Assembly: GCF_029076445.1 (NCBI RefSeq)
Contig: NZ_JARESG010000010.1
Coordinates: forward strand, 62,001-126,000
DNA: 64,000 bases
Origin: Pseudarthrobacter naphthalenicus
GTDB lineage: Bacteria > Actinomycetota > Actinomycetes > Actinomycetales > Micrococcaceae
Reading direction: 5' to 3'
Positions 33,268 to 42,900 of this stretch are shown here, piece after piece. Below the pieces are notes generated by a model. The model was not told the DNA's origin and did no database searches. It saw only the letters and a program-made list of their open reading frames with translations. Position 1 is the stretch's first letter, and every line of letters begins with the position of its first letter. The position numbers and the translations under genes are program-made.

Positions 33268-35181
33268 CTAGTACTCGGGCACGGCTTCCTCCGCAACCGC
33301 GGTTGCCTCGGCGAACTGCGTCCGGTACAGCTCGGCGTAACGCCCCTCGGCCGCGAGCAGCTCGGTGTGCGTGCCACGTTCCACGATCCGGCCGTCCTCC
33401 ACCACCAGGATGACGTCGGCGGCGCGGATTGTGGAGAGCCGGTGGGCAATCACGACGGCGGTGCGCCCCTCGAGCGCTGCGCCCAGTGCTTCCTGGACGG
33501 CGGCCTCGTTGGTGGAGTCCAGCGCCGCGGTGGCCTCGTCGAGGATGACCACCCGCGGCTGGGCGATGAGGAGGCGGGCGATGGTGAGCCGCTGGCGTTC
33601 GCCGCCGGAAAGCCGGTAGCCGCGCTCCCCCACCACAGTGTCCAGGCCGTCGGGGAGGGACCGGACCATGGTCTCCAGCCGGGCCTGCCGCAGGACATCC
33701 CACATGAGCTCGTCGCTGGCTTCCGGACGGGCCAGCCGCAGGTTGGAGGCAATGCTTTCATGGAACAGGTGACCGTCCTGGGTCACCATGCCCAGGGTCT
33801 GGCGCATCGAATCGAAGGTGAGGTCGCGGACGTCAACACCGCTTCCGGCCGTGGCCCCGCCAAAGCGGACCGCCCCTGAATCCACGTCGTACAGCCGCGA
33901 GAGCAGCTGCGCGATGGTTGACTTTCCAGCCCCGGAGGAGCCCACGAGGGCAACGGTCTGGCCGGGCTCCACCCGGAAGCTGATACCGTGCAGCACTTCT
34001 TCGCCGCCGCGGGTGTCCAGGGTTGAAACGTCCTCCAGCGAGGCGAGTGAAACCTTGTCCGCCGAAGGGTAGGAGAAGCGGACGTTATCGAACTCCACGG
34101 ACAACGGACCGGCCGGGGAGGACACAGCATCGGGCTTCTGCTGGATGAGGGGTTTGAGGTCCAGGATTTCAAAGACCCGTTCGAAGCTGACCAGGGCGCT
34201 CATGATCTCCACCCGGGCGTTGGAGAGCGCCGTGAGCGGGGCGTAGAGGCGGGTGAGCAGCAGTGCCAGCACCACGACGTCGCCCGCGGCCAGTTGCCCC
34301 TGCAGCGCCAGGAAGCCGCCGAGGCCGTAGACCAGTGCGAGGGCCAGCGCCGAAACCAGTGTCAGGGCGGTCACGAAGGTGAACTGCAGCATCGCCGTCC
34401 GGATGCCGATGTCCCGCACCCGGCCTGCCCGCATGGCGAACTCGCGGGATTCCTCATCCGGCCGGCCGAAGAGCTTTACCAGCGTGGCGCCAGGGGCGGA
34501 GAACCGCTCGGTCATCTGGGTGCCCATGGAGGCGTTGTGCTCGGCAGCTTCACGGCGCAGGTCGGCCAGCTTCGAGCCCATCCGCCGTGCGGGGATCAGG
34601 AAGAGCGGCAGCAGGATCATGGCAAGCACGGTGATGAGCCAGGACTTCCCCAGCATCACCACAAGGGTCAGGGCGAGGGCCACAACGTTGCTGACTACCC
34701 CGGACAGTGTGCCGGCGAAGGCGGACTGGGCACCGATCACGTCATTGTTGAGCCGGCTGACCAGAGCACCGGTGCGGGTGCGGGTGAAGAAGGCGATGGG
34801 CATCTTCTGCACGTGGTCGAAGACCTTGGTGCGGAGGTCCACAATGACGCCTTCGCCGATGGTGGAGGAAAGCCAGCGCGTGACCAGTCCCAGCCCTGCT
34901 TCGGCGACAGCAACGATGGCGATCAGCACGGCCAGCCAGACCACCACGCCGGTGCCCGCGCCGGCGATGATGGCATCAACAACCTGGCCTGCCAGGACCG
35001 GGGTGGCAACGGCGAGGACGGCCATCACGATGGACAGCAGGACGAAGGCGATCAGCTTGCCCTTGTGCGGCCGGGCGAAGCCGAAAACACGCTTAAGCGT
35101 CTCCTTTGAGAAGGGCTTGGAGCCGCTCGAAGCGCGCGTGATGTTGTACAGGGAGCTCCAGGCCACCCGGTCCATACTCAT
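33268..35181 (-). CDS. ABC exporter, fused membrane and ATPase domains
   Basis: A 637-residue half-transporter of the MsbA/MDR type. A six-helix membrane domain spans roughly residues 40-335 (KLIAFVLLSIVMAVLAVATPVLAG is helix 1). The ATPase domain has Walker A VGSSGAGKST, signature LSGGERQRLTIARLL and Walker B VVILDEATAALD. It should act as a homodimer or with a partner; substrate unknown. Start ATG overlaps the ABC-F stop (ATGA), so the ABC-F ATPase and this exporter are one transcript. That pairing is suggestive of drug resistance, which is inference. Confidence 0.92.
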   Translation of the reverse strand: MSMDRVAWSSLYNITRASSGSKPFSKETLKRVFGFARPHKGKLIAFVLLSIVMAVLAVATPVLAGQVVDAIIAGAGTGVVVWLAVLIAIVAVAEAGLGLVTRWLSSTIGEGVIVDLRTKVFDHVQKMPIAFFTRTRTGALVSRLNNDVIGAQSAFAGTLSGVVSNVVALALTLVVMLGKSWLITVLAMILLPLFLIPARRMGSKLADLRREAAEHNASMGTQMTERFSAPGATLVKLFGRPDEESREFAMRAGRVRDIGIRTAMLQFTFVTALTLVSALALALVYGLGGFLALQGQLAAGDVVVLALLLTRLYAPLTALSNARVEIMSALVSFERVFEILDLKPLIQQKPDAVSSPAGPLSVEFDNVRFSYPSADKVSLASLEDVSTLDTRGGEEVLHGISFRVEPGQTVALVGSSGAGKSTIAQLLSRLYDVDSGAVRFGGATAGSGVDVRDLTFDSMRQTLGMVTQDGHLFHESIASNLRLARPEASDELMWDVLRQARLETMVRSLPDGLDTVVGERGYRLSGGERQRLTIARLLIAQPRVVILDEATAALDSTNEAAVQEALGAALEGRTAVVIAHRLSTIRAADVILVVEDGRIVERGTHTELLAAEGRYAELYRTQFAEATAVAEEAVPEY

Positions 35182-36848
35182 GATTTATTGCCTTTCGGGG
35201 CGTCGTGGCCCAGCAGTTCGGTAACGACGCCGTTGTCCACATTCCACCGGACATCCAGCTGGACGTTCTCCAGCAGCCTCCGGTCATGGGTTACCAACAA
35301 CAAAGCGCCCTCATAACTTCCCAGCGCCTCCTCCAGCTGCTCGATGGCAGGCAGGTCAAGGTGGTTAGTGGGTTCGTCCAGCACCAGCAGGTTCACGCCG
35401 CGTGCCTGCAGCAATGCCAGTGCGGCCCGGGTGCGCTCGCCCGGCGAAAGGGAATCCGCCGGCCGGGCCGTGTGGTCAGCTTTGAGCCCGAACTTGGCCA
35501 GCAGCGTGCGGACCTCCGCCGGCGTCAGGTCGGGCAGGACCGCTTCCACAGCGTCCGCGAGGTGTAGATGGCCGGCCAGCAGTCCACGGGCCTGATCGAT
35601 TTCGCCGATGGCCACCGAGGCGCCCATGGCGGCGTTGCCGGAGTCGGGAGCCTGCACACCCAGCAGCAGGCGCAGCAGCGTGGATTTGCCGGCACCGTTG
35701 GGCCCGGTGATTCCGACCCGCTCCCCCGCGTTCAGCTGCAGGTTCACCGGGCCGAGGGTGAAGCTGCCCTGGCTGACGACGGCGTCACGCAGCGTGGCCA
35801 CCACGGCACTGGACTTCGGCGCCTGGCCGATGCTGAACTGCAGCTGCCATTCCTTCCGCGGCTCTTCCACCACGTCCAGCCGGGCGATCCGGGATTCCAT
35901 CTGCCGGACCTTCTGCGCCTGTTTTTCCGACGATTCGGTGCTGGCCGCGCGGCGGATCTTGTCATTGTCGGGGCTCTTTTTCATGGCGTTGCGCACGCCT
36001 TGGGAACTCCACTCACGCTGGGTCCGGGCCCGGGAGACCAGGTCCGCCTTGGTGGACGCGAACTCCTCGAACTTTTCGCGGGCATGCCGCCGCGCCACGG
36101 CACGTTCCTCCAGGAACGCCTCGTAGCCGCCGTCGTATACCGCAACGGAATTTTGGGCCAGGTCCAGCTCCACGATGGTGGTCACGCAGCGGGCCAGGAA
36201 CTCGCGGTCGTGGGATACCAGCACCGCGCCGCCGCGCAGGCCCTGGACGAAGGCTTCCAGCTTCGCCAGGCCGGCCAGGTCCAGGTCGTTTGTGGGCTCA
36301 TCCAGGAGCACCACGTCGAAGCGGCTGAGTAACAGGGCAGCCAGAGCGACGCGCGCGGCCTGGCCGCCGGAGAGCCCGGTCATGGGGGCTTCCGGCCCGG
36401 TTTCCAGCCCCAGATCAGCCAGGACGGCCGGGATGCGTTCGTCGAGGTCCGCTGCGCCGGACGCCATCCAGCGGTCAAAGGCGAGGGAGTAGGCGTCGTC
36501 GGAGCCGGGAGCCCCGGAACCCAGCGCTTCTGCCGTGGACTCCATCTCGGCGGTTGCCTGCGCGCAGCCGGTGCGGCGGGCGATGTAGCCCGCCACCGTC
36601 TCACCCGTCACCCGCTCGTGTTCCTGGGGAAGCCAGCCCACAAACGCATCAGCGGGGGCCAGGTTCACGCTGCCGGACTGGGGCTGGTCCACTCCGGCCA
36701 GCAGGCGCAGGAGGGTGGATTTGCCGGCGCCGTTGGCACCCACCACGCCCACAACGTCACCGGGAGCCACGGTGAGGGAGAGCTTCGAGAAAAGTGTCCG
36801 GTGGTCGTGGCCACCGGAAAGGTCTTTGGCAACAAGGGTTGCTGTCAT
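35178..36848 (-). CDS. ABC-F family ATPase
   Basis: A 556-residue soluble protein with two ABC ATPase domains and no membrane helices: Walker A GANGAGKST and GPNGAGKST, signatures LSGGQAARVAL and LSPGERTRAAL, and Walker B motifs ending DEPTNDLD and DEPTNHLD. A charged linker of about 80 residues joins the domains (KKSPDNDKIRRAAST region). ABC-F proteins bind the ribosomal E site; subgroups give antibiotic resistance or tune translation. The long leader with a short reading frame and attenuator-like hairpins favours an inducible resistance-type role. It is coupled to an exporter gene. Confidence 0.92.
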   Translation of the reverse strand: MTATLVAKDLSGGHDHRTLFSKLSLTVAPGDVVGVVGANGAGKSTLLRLLAGVDQPQSGSVNLAPADAFVGWLPQEHERVTGETVAGYIARRTGCAQATAEMESTAEALGSGAPGSDDAYSLAFDRWMASGAADLDERIPAVLADLGLETGPEAPMTGLSGGQAARVALAALLLSRFDVVLLDEPTNDLDLAGLAKLEAFVQGLRGGAVLVSHDREFLARCVTTIVELDLAQNSVAVYDGGYEAFLEERAVARRHAREKFEEFASTKADLVSRARTQREWSSQGVRNAMKKSPDNDKIRRAASTESSEKQAQKVRQMESRIARLDVVEEPRKEWQLQFSIGQAPKSSAVVATLRDAVVSQGSFTLGPVNLQLNAGERVGITGPNGAGKSTLLRLLLGVQAPDSGNAAMGASVAIGEIDQARGLLAGHLHLADAVEAVLPDLTPAEVRTLLAKFGLKADHTARPADSLSPGERTRAALALLQARGVNLLVLDEPTNHLDLPAIEQLEEALGSYEGALLLVTHDRRLLENVQLDVRWNVDNGVVTELLGHDAPKGNKS

Positions 36849-36945
36849 GGCTAGGTCTGTCCTCTCGCCCGGCCGGCGGAAGGCCGGATGACCCCGCCTG
36901 AATCAGGCAGAATGCTGTGAAATCCGCAGCATGCCCGCCAGCAAA

Positions 36946-36959
36946 AGTGCCCGGGCACT
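36946..36959 (-). terminator. Terminator-like palindrome in the ABC-F leader
   Basis: AGTGCCCGGGCACT, a perfect 14-base palindrome followed on the minus strand by TTTGC. It lies just after the stop codon of the leader reading frame and about 100 bases before the ABC-F start, where an attenuator would sit. Confidence 0.55.
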
Positions 36960-37041
36960 AAAGAGCCCGCCGGTCCGGACTTGGGGGGTGTGCGGACCAA
37001 CGGGCTCGACCATCAAGCATAGTCGACTCTGTCGGCTGCAT
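36958..37041 (-). CDS. Candidate leader peptide upstream of the ABC-F gene
   Basis: A 27-codon frame ATG...TAG on the minus strand. It starts after GGTGGTTTG and has a second in-frame ATG at codon 8. The peptide reads MQPTESTM then LDGRARWSAHPPSP then DRRAL, with a Pro-Pro pair and many Arg. Codons 12 onwards run through a 15-base-pair hairpin (36963-37007), and the stop codon touches a terminator-like palindrome. This is the layout of ribosome-mediated attenuation known for many ABC-F resistance genes. Being short, it could arise by chance; the overlap with the hairpin is what makes it credible. Confidence 0.5.
   Translation of the reverse strand: MQPTESTMLDGRARWSAHPPSPDRRAL
36963..37007 (-). 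promoter_or_regulatory. Strong leader hairpin, putative attenuator/antiterminator
   Basis: Minus-strand stem GAGCCCGTTGGTCCG/CGGACCGGCGGGCTC: 15 pairs including two G-U, with a 15-base loop, followed by TTTA. A translating ribosome in the overlapping leader frame would melt it. Confidence 0.6.
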
Positions 37042-37103
37042 CAAACCACCGGCCGCGGACACGCTAAAATCAAAAGCAATCATCCGTTCAGCAGAGAGCA
37101 GAT

Positions 37104-37886
37104 ATGCCCATTCCTGCCAAGGCGTTCCAACGCTGGCTGCACGGTATCGCGCCCGACGCGAGCACTTCCGATGTTTGCCGGGCTGCCGGCATCAAACGGA
37201 GCACCCTGGCTCAGCAACTGGTGCGTGGCAAGGTTGCAGGGGCGACGGTGGTGAGCGTCAGCCGCGCTTACAACATCAACCCCGTCACCGCCCTGGCCGG
37301 CTTTGACGACTTCCGGCAACTCGCCGGGCCGCCACTGCAGCCCACCCGCTCCGAGCTGGTCAGCCAGATTTCCACGGCTGATCTCCTGCGGGCGCTGCTG
37401 CTCCGGGGCGTCGCCGAACCCGGCGGGCCGGGAGAGTCCGGCGGGGGCGCCGCAGGGGTTCCGCTTGCCGGCCGTCCCGACCCGGGGCCAACGGTCCTGG
37501 TCCCGCCGCCGCATGCCACGTCCGTGCGGGACTGGGTGGAGGCAATCGACGACGGCGAACTGCGGCACCGCGTCTCCACCGCCACCGGGATCGCGCCGCA
37601 GAACTATTCGGCGCAGTTGACCGCCAACCGGCTCACCCCGGAGCTGGCCCTGGCTACGGCCCTGGCAGCCGGTGTGGCCGCGTCCGGTGGCCTGGTGGCA
37701 ACCGGGCTGATCACGGAGGCCGAGGCCGGCTGGCCGCCCGGGGCCCGCCAGGCGGCGTTGGACACTATGACCGACGGCGAACTGACCACCCTGGCCGGAG
37801 AACGGCTGCAGACGCTGGGCCGGGCCCTCCGCCGGCAGGAACATGACCAAGAACGAACCGACAAGATCTGGGAGAACCTGGGATGA
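37104..37886 (+). CDS. Helix-turn-helix-type protein of unknown family
   Basis: A 260-residue protein. The N-terminal 60 residues look like a DNA-binding helix-turn-helix (VCRAAGIKRSTLAQQLVRGKV at about 25-45), and a second helical repeat near residues 130-185 (WVEAIDDGELRHRVSTATG) may be a related module. The middle (roughly 105-135) is Gly/Pro-rich linker. I do not recognise a named family. It has an AGAGAG site, its ATG lies near a TAAAAT -10-like hexamer (37065-37070), and its stop overlaps the start of a membrane-protein gene (ATGA). A regulator or membrane-tethered partner of that protein is a reasonable guess. Confidence 0.7.
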   Translation: MPIPAKAFQRWLHGIAPDASTSDVCRAAGIKRSTLAQQLVRGKVAGATVVSVSRAYNINPVTALAGFDDFRQLAGPPLQPTRSELVSQISTADLLRALLLRGVAEPGGPGESGGGAAGVPLAGRPDPGPTVLVPPPHATSVRDWVEAIDDGELRHRVSTATGIAPQNYSAQLTANRLTPELALATALAAGVAASGGLVATGLITEAEAGWPPGARQAALDTMTDGELTTLAGERLQTLGRALRRQEHDQERTDKIWENLG

Positions 37887-38620
37887 TCGAGACCCTGCAG
37901 TGGTGCACCCTGGCCGCTTGCGCCGCGGTGGCCCTGGCCCGCATCCCTAGTGCCTTCCGGCGACAAAACCGGACCATTTGCGCCATTTTTGCGCTGATGA
38001 CCCTGGCCATCCTCCTCAGCATCGAGGCGCCTTATCTCGTCATCGATCGGGTCCTGGGCGGCATCAATATCGCTAATCTCATCCTGCGGCTGGTCGTGTT
38101 TGCCGCCATCCTGTGTGTTGGGAACCGCATCAGCAAGGGTTTTGGGGCCACCGGCGCCTCCCGTCTGATCGCCGGCCCATCCGGTCTGGCCGTGCTGGGC
38201 GTGAACTCACTTGCCATCATGGTGATCTTTTTCCTGATGGACACCTCCGGCTCATCAGTGGGAATGGCTGGCATAGCCAACCTGGACCCCGGGAACGTCC
38301 TTTTGCTGAGGTTCTACGGTGTCGCCGGCCGCATATACCCCGCCTACGTGGCACTTGTTCTCCTGCCGGCCATGGCTAAGGCGACCATGAGTACACTTCC
38401 CGCCCTGGTTCGGATGGCTGCCTTCCTTCTGGGGGCGGGTTCCCTGGCCGTCGCACTGACCCTGCTTTTCCCGCTGTTTCCGTCAGCCTGGGGAGCAGCG
38501 CTGTACGTCATCAACTACACTGCCGTGCTTTGCTACGTTTTCGGTTTGGCCTTGATCGGGGTCGCCAGCCTCGTTCACCGACGGCACGGCCCGCGGCAAA
38601 AGACTTCTACTGCAAAGTAG
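37883..38620 (+). CDS. Seven-helix membrane protein, unknown
   Basis: A 245-residue integral membrane protein with about seven hydrophobic segments (near residues 5-20, 33-55, 60-78, 95-118, 140-165, 172-200 and 205-230) and a basic C-terminal tail. The layout and the conserved-looking IEAPYLVIDRVLGGINIANLI region recall the membrane half of MAB_1171c-like proteins that sit next to small HTH regulators in actinobacteria. That is a weak resemblance from memory. Coupled by ATGA to the HTH gene, so the two proteins probably work together. Confidence 0.7.
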   Translation: MIETLQWCTLAACAAVALARIPSAFRRQNRTICAIFALMTLAILLSIEAPYLVIDRVLGGINIANLILRLVVFAAILCVGNRISKGFGATGASRLIAGPSGLAVLGVNSLAIMVIFFLMDTSGSSVGMAGIANLDPGNVLLLRFYGVAGRIYPAYVALVLLPAMAKATMSTLPALVRMAAFLLGAGSLAVALTLLFPLFPSAWGAALYVINYTAVLCYVFGLALIGVASLVHRRHGPRQKTSTAK

Positions 38621-38794
38621 CTTTGCCGACTTTCACAAAATCATTAGACATGCCATAATCATGAATGTGTGAAGGTTGCGCGCGGGTGTTTACGAACGGG
38701 GATAACTTCTTGAACGCCGCGTTGCCCTAAGCCATTACACGCATTGGGGGGATGAGTGGTGGCGGCCGTTGGGGACCGCCCCCACTCAGCCTGC

Positions 38795-39901
38795 TTAACG
38801 GCCCTTTTCCCACCCGCGGCCATCGGCAGTTTTGCCACCCGCAGACGCCAGTTCCATCTGAACGCGCGGAAGCACCTCAGTGCCCAGCAACTCGATCGCT
38901 TCCAGTACGGTCCGCTGCGGGACGGACGAGAGATCCAGCTGGAAGATCTGCCTGTCATGCTGCATATGCCCGTGCATCCTCAAGATCTTTTCAGCCACCT
39001 GCTCCGGGTTGCCCACAAACAAGGCGCCGCCGGGAGCGGACTCCATATTGTAGGAAACCCCGCTCGGAGTAGGGAATCCCCGCTCGGCAGAGATCCGGCG
39101 CATGGTGTCCAACCAATAGGGCCGGAAGACGTCTTTGGCCCGCCCTTTGCCGGAAGCACCGTCAGCCAGCACCAGGCCGGGTGCGCTGACGCCCACCTTC
39201 AGCGGGGCGTCGCCGTGACCGTGTTCGACGGCGGTCTGCCGGTACAGGGCGGCATGCCGTTCGAAGTTCCGGACGGACCCGCCCAGCAGCGCATACATGA
39301 CGTTCAGCCCCAAGGTCGCGGCGCGGACCGATGAGTTGGGAGTTCCCCCGGTGGCAATCCAGATGTCCAGTTCGCGCGTGTCGTCCGCAGCGGGGAACGG
39401 GCGGGGCAGGATGAGGGCGTCGTCCAGGCCGGCGCGGAACCGGCCTGTCCAGGTGACGCGTTCCTGCGCATTGAGTTGGAGGAGCAGCCCCAGTTTCTCC
39501 TCGTAGAGAGCGTCATAGTCCTCCAGCCGGGCCCCGAACAGCGGATATGACTCGATGAAGCTCCCGCGCCCTGCCGTCAGCTCGGCGCGGCCCTGGCTGA
39601 TGAGGTCGATGGTGGCGAACTGCTGGAAAACCCGCACCGGGTCCTCCGTGCTGAGGACGGTGACAGCACTGCCCACCTTGATCTGCCGGGTCTGCGCGGC
39701 GACGGCCGCCAAAACGGTCGCGGGCGACGTGACGGAATAGTCCGCACGGTGATGCTCTCCCACCCCGAAATACTGGAGCCCCACCTGGTCTGCCAGCCGG
39801 GCACGCTCCAGGAGATCCTGCGTGTTCTGCTCCGGAGACACCCGTACGCCGCTGACGGGATCGCGGTGGATGTCCCCGAACGTAAATACTCCCAGCTCCA
39901 T
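38795..39901 (-). CDS. LLM-class flavin-dependent oxidoreductase
   Basis: A 368-residue TIM-barrel luciferase-like monooxygenase. It starts MELGVFTFGD, with FGVGEHHRADYSVTSPATVLA (substrate/flavin strand region), AELTAGRGSFIESYPLFG and IWIATGGTPNSSVRAATLG, a standard LLM pattern. It uses reduced FMN or F420; which one is not readable. The start ATG lies 24 bases after the stop of nothing on that strand: the alpha-mannosidase gene precedes it in the opposite order (its start is upstream at higher coordinates), so this gene is downstream of the mannosidase and may be co-transcribed with it. Confidence 0.88.
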   Translation of the reverse strand: MELGVFTFGDIHRDPVSGVRVSPEQNTQDLLERARLADQVGLQYFGVGEHHRADYSVTSPATVLAAVAAQTRQIKVGSAVTVLSTEDPVRVFQQFATIDLISQGRAELTAGRGSFIESYPLFGARLEDYDALYEEKLGLLLQLNAQERVTWTGRFRAGLDDALILPRPFPAADDTRELDIWIATGGTPNSSVRAATLGLNVMYALLGGSVRNFERHAALYRQTAVEHGHGDAPLKVGVSAPGLVLADGASGKGRAKDVFRPYWLDTMRRISAERGFPTPSGVSYNMESAPGGALFVGNPEQVAEKILRMHGHMQHDRQIFQLDLSSVPQRTVLEAIELLGTEVLPRVQMELASAGGKTADGRGWEKGR

Positions 39902-39926
39902 GAGTCCTACCGGTTGTCCATGAGCG

Positions 39927-42900
39927 CTACCGGGCGAACCGCAACGTGATCAGCTGGAACGGGCGCAGGGCAAGGTGGACGCTGCCCTGCCCTGCCGGTG
40001 TTACCCCGGGGGCCTCAGCCGGGCGCTCCAGGAGATCGGTCGCCTGCACGTCCAGGACGGGGAATGTTGCTTTGATGATTCCGGCCGAGCGCTGGCCCAG
40101 GGACTCGTAGAGCCGCACCACCACGTCGCCCGAACCGTCCTCCGCCAGCTTGACGGCTTCAACCACCAGGGCGGGGTTGTCCACCGTGAACAACGGCTCC
40201 ACCCCGTGACCACCGCGAACCAGGCGCGGCGCCAGGTTGGTGCGGTACCCCTCTTCGACTGCTTCGGCGATTCCCGCCCCGGGGCGGACAGTAACCGTCA
40301 GTTCGTGGTGTCCGCGATCCGCCGCCGGGTCAGGGAACTTCGGTGCCCGCAGCAGGGAGAGACGCACCGAGGTGGTGGTCCCGCCGTCGTCCTCCCGGAC
40401 ATTCCTGGTGACATCGTGGCCGTAGGTGGCCGAGTTTGAGATCGCGACGCCGTAGCCGGGTTCGGCCACGTGGATCCAGCGGTGCGCGCAGATCTCGAAC
40501 TTCGCGGCCTCCCAGGAGGTGTTGTTGTGGGTGGGCCGGAATACGTGTCCGAACTGTGTTTCGGCAGCTGAGCGGTCGGCTTTGACGTCCAGCGGGAACC
40601 CGAGCTTGAGGAGTTTCTCACTCTCCTGCCACTCAACCGCAGTGGTGATAGCCAGGGAGTCACTGCCAACGTCCAGCGTGATGCTTTGGGTCACCGGCGA
40701 GGAACCGGCCATCCGCTCCACCACCACCCTGGCCCCGCTTTCCGCGGGCTCCAGCCGGACATCCTGCGCGGCCGTCAGGGGCGTGACGTTGCGGCGGTAG
40801 AACTCATCAATGTCCCAGGCGTCCCACTCGTTGGGAGTGTCCCGGTGCAGCTCCAGCAGGTTGCCGCGCGCGCCGGGCGCAATGGCTTCGCGTCCTGTGG
40901 CGTAGTCGGTTAGCGATGTGATGAGGCCGTCCGAGTCCAGGACAGCCCTGATAATGCCGTTATCCAGCACAAAACCGCCGTCCACTCCGTCGCCGTCCAC
41001 TTCGTGGGACTGGACGGCGGGGCCCGCCACGGACGGCTCAGCCGCCCCGAGTGCCGGGACCCCGTTGCGCCCATGGGGAGCGGCATTGAGCAGGAACAGC
41101 CGCGAACCTTCCCCCAGCAGTGCGGCCGCTGCCTGGCCAATGAGGGCTTCCAAACCGGAACTGATGGCGGCGTAGTTCCGTTCGGCGTCCTGATGGACCC
41201 AGGCGATGGAACTGCCGGGCAGGATGTCGTGGAACTGCTGCAGGAGCACCAGTCGCCAGAGGCGCTTCAGCTCGGCTGCCGGGTAGGTAAAGGAGCTTCG
41301 GACGGCGGCCGTGGCGCACCAGAGTTCAGCCTCCCGCAGCAGGTGTTCACTCCGCCGGTTCCCGGCCTTGGTCTTGGCCTGGCTGGTGTACGTGCCCCGG
41401 TGGAGTTCCAGGTACATCTCCCCCACCCACACCGGAAGAGCCGCATAGCCCTCCTCGGCCTGGGTGAAGAAACTTTCGGCCGAACCGATCCGGACCTTGG
41501 GCGAGCCCTCCAGGTCGGCGGTGCGGTGGGCAGCGGCCAGCATCTCACGCGTGGGTCCGCCGCCGCCGTCGCCATAACCAAAGGGCACCAGCGAGGTGTT
41601 GGCACGGCCATGATCACGGAAATTCCGTTCTGCATGCGCCAGTTCCCGGCCCGTCAGTTCGGCGTTGTAGGTGTCCACCGGCGGGAAATGGGTGAAGAGC
41701 CGGGTACCGTCGATGCCTTCCCAGTTGAAGGTGTGGTGCGGCATCCGGTTGACCTGGTTCCACGAAATCTTCTGGGTGAGGAACCACCGGCTTCCGGCCG
41801 ACTTCACAATCTGCGGCAGGGCGGCGGAGTACCCGAACGAATCCGGCAGCCAGGCTTCGCGGCACTCGACACCAAACTCCTGCAGGAAGTAGCTTTTGCC
41901 CTCCACAAACTGGCGGGCCATGGCCTCGCCGCCGGGCATGTTGGTGTCCGACTCGACCCACATGCCCCCTACCGGAACAAATTGGCCGGCCTTGACCTTT
42001 TCCCGGATCCTGCCGAAGAGCTCGGGGTAGAACTCCTTCATCCAGGCAAACTGCTGGGCCGAGGAGCAGGAAAATACAAAGCCCGGGTCCTCGTCCATCA
42101 GTGCCACCACGTTGGAGAAGGTCCTGGCACACTTGCGGATGGTCTCGCGAACCGGCCACAGCCAGGCGGAATCGATGTGGGCATGACCGGTGGCCACCAG
42201 CTGGTGCGCGGACGCATAGGCGGGCCGGGACAGGACCTCGGCCAGGGCAGCGCGGCCGGCGGCGGCAGTTCCCGGGACGTCGTCGGGGTCCATCCGGTCC
42301 ATCATGCGTTCCAGCGCACGGAGGATCTCGTGGCGCCGGGGCTGCTCCACCGGCAGCTCATGCATCAGCCCGGAGAGCGTCAAAACGTCCTGCTGGAGCT
42401 CCCAGACCGTCTGGTTCAGCTCCGCAATGGCGATCCTGCCCAGCCGGTACTGCGGGGCGGTGCCCGCCGTCGCCTTGTCCCCCAGTGGCGTGGCGGCGAA
42501 CGTCCAGCCCTGCGCCATGTCAGGGTTGGCCGCCGCCTCCACATAGAAGTCAACGGCCATGCCGCTGCCGAGCAGCTTGAGCGGGATGTATTGGTTCCGC
42601 GGCGAAATCGCCTTGATGATGGTGCCGTCCGGGCGCCACGCGATGCCCTCGCACTGGAAGCCGGGGGCTTCGTTGATGAATCCAAGGTCCACGACGATCT
42701 CCACGGCCGTGTCCGCGCCGGTACCCCAGGCCTCGGGAACATCGCCTTGAAGCCGCAGCCATTTGGTGCCCCACGGCTGGCCCCATGCTGCGCCGTGTTC
42801 CTGCGGGAGGAAGTCATGCCGCAGTGCTTCCATCACCGTGACGGGTTCGCCGGGAGCGTCCCAGCTGGTCAGGGTCAGGGGGACGCTGCGGGGATATACG

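Noticed and set aside
38621..38794. Possible regulatory inverted repeat TTCACA...TGTGTGAA upstream of 38.7 kb
   Set aside because: Short arms with about 30 bases between them, not positioned at a gene start (both neighbouring genes end here); chance similarity is likely.
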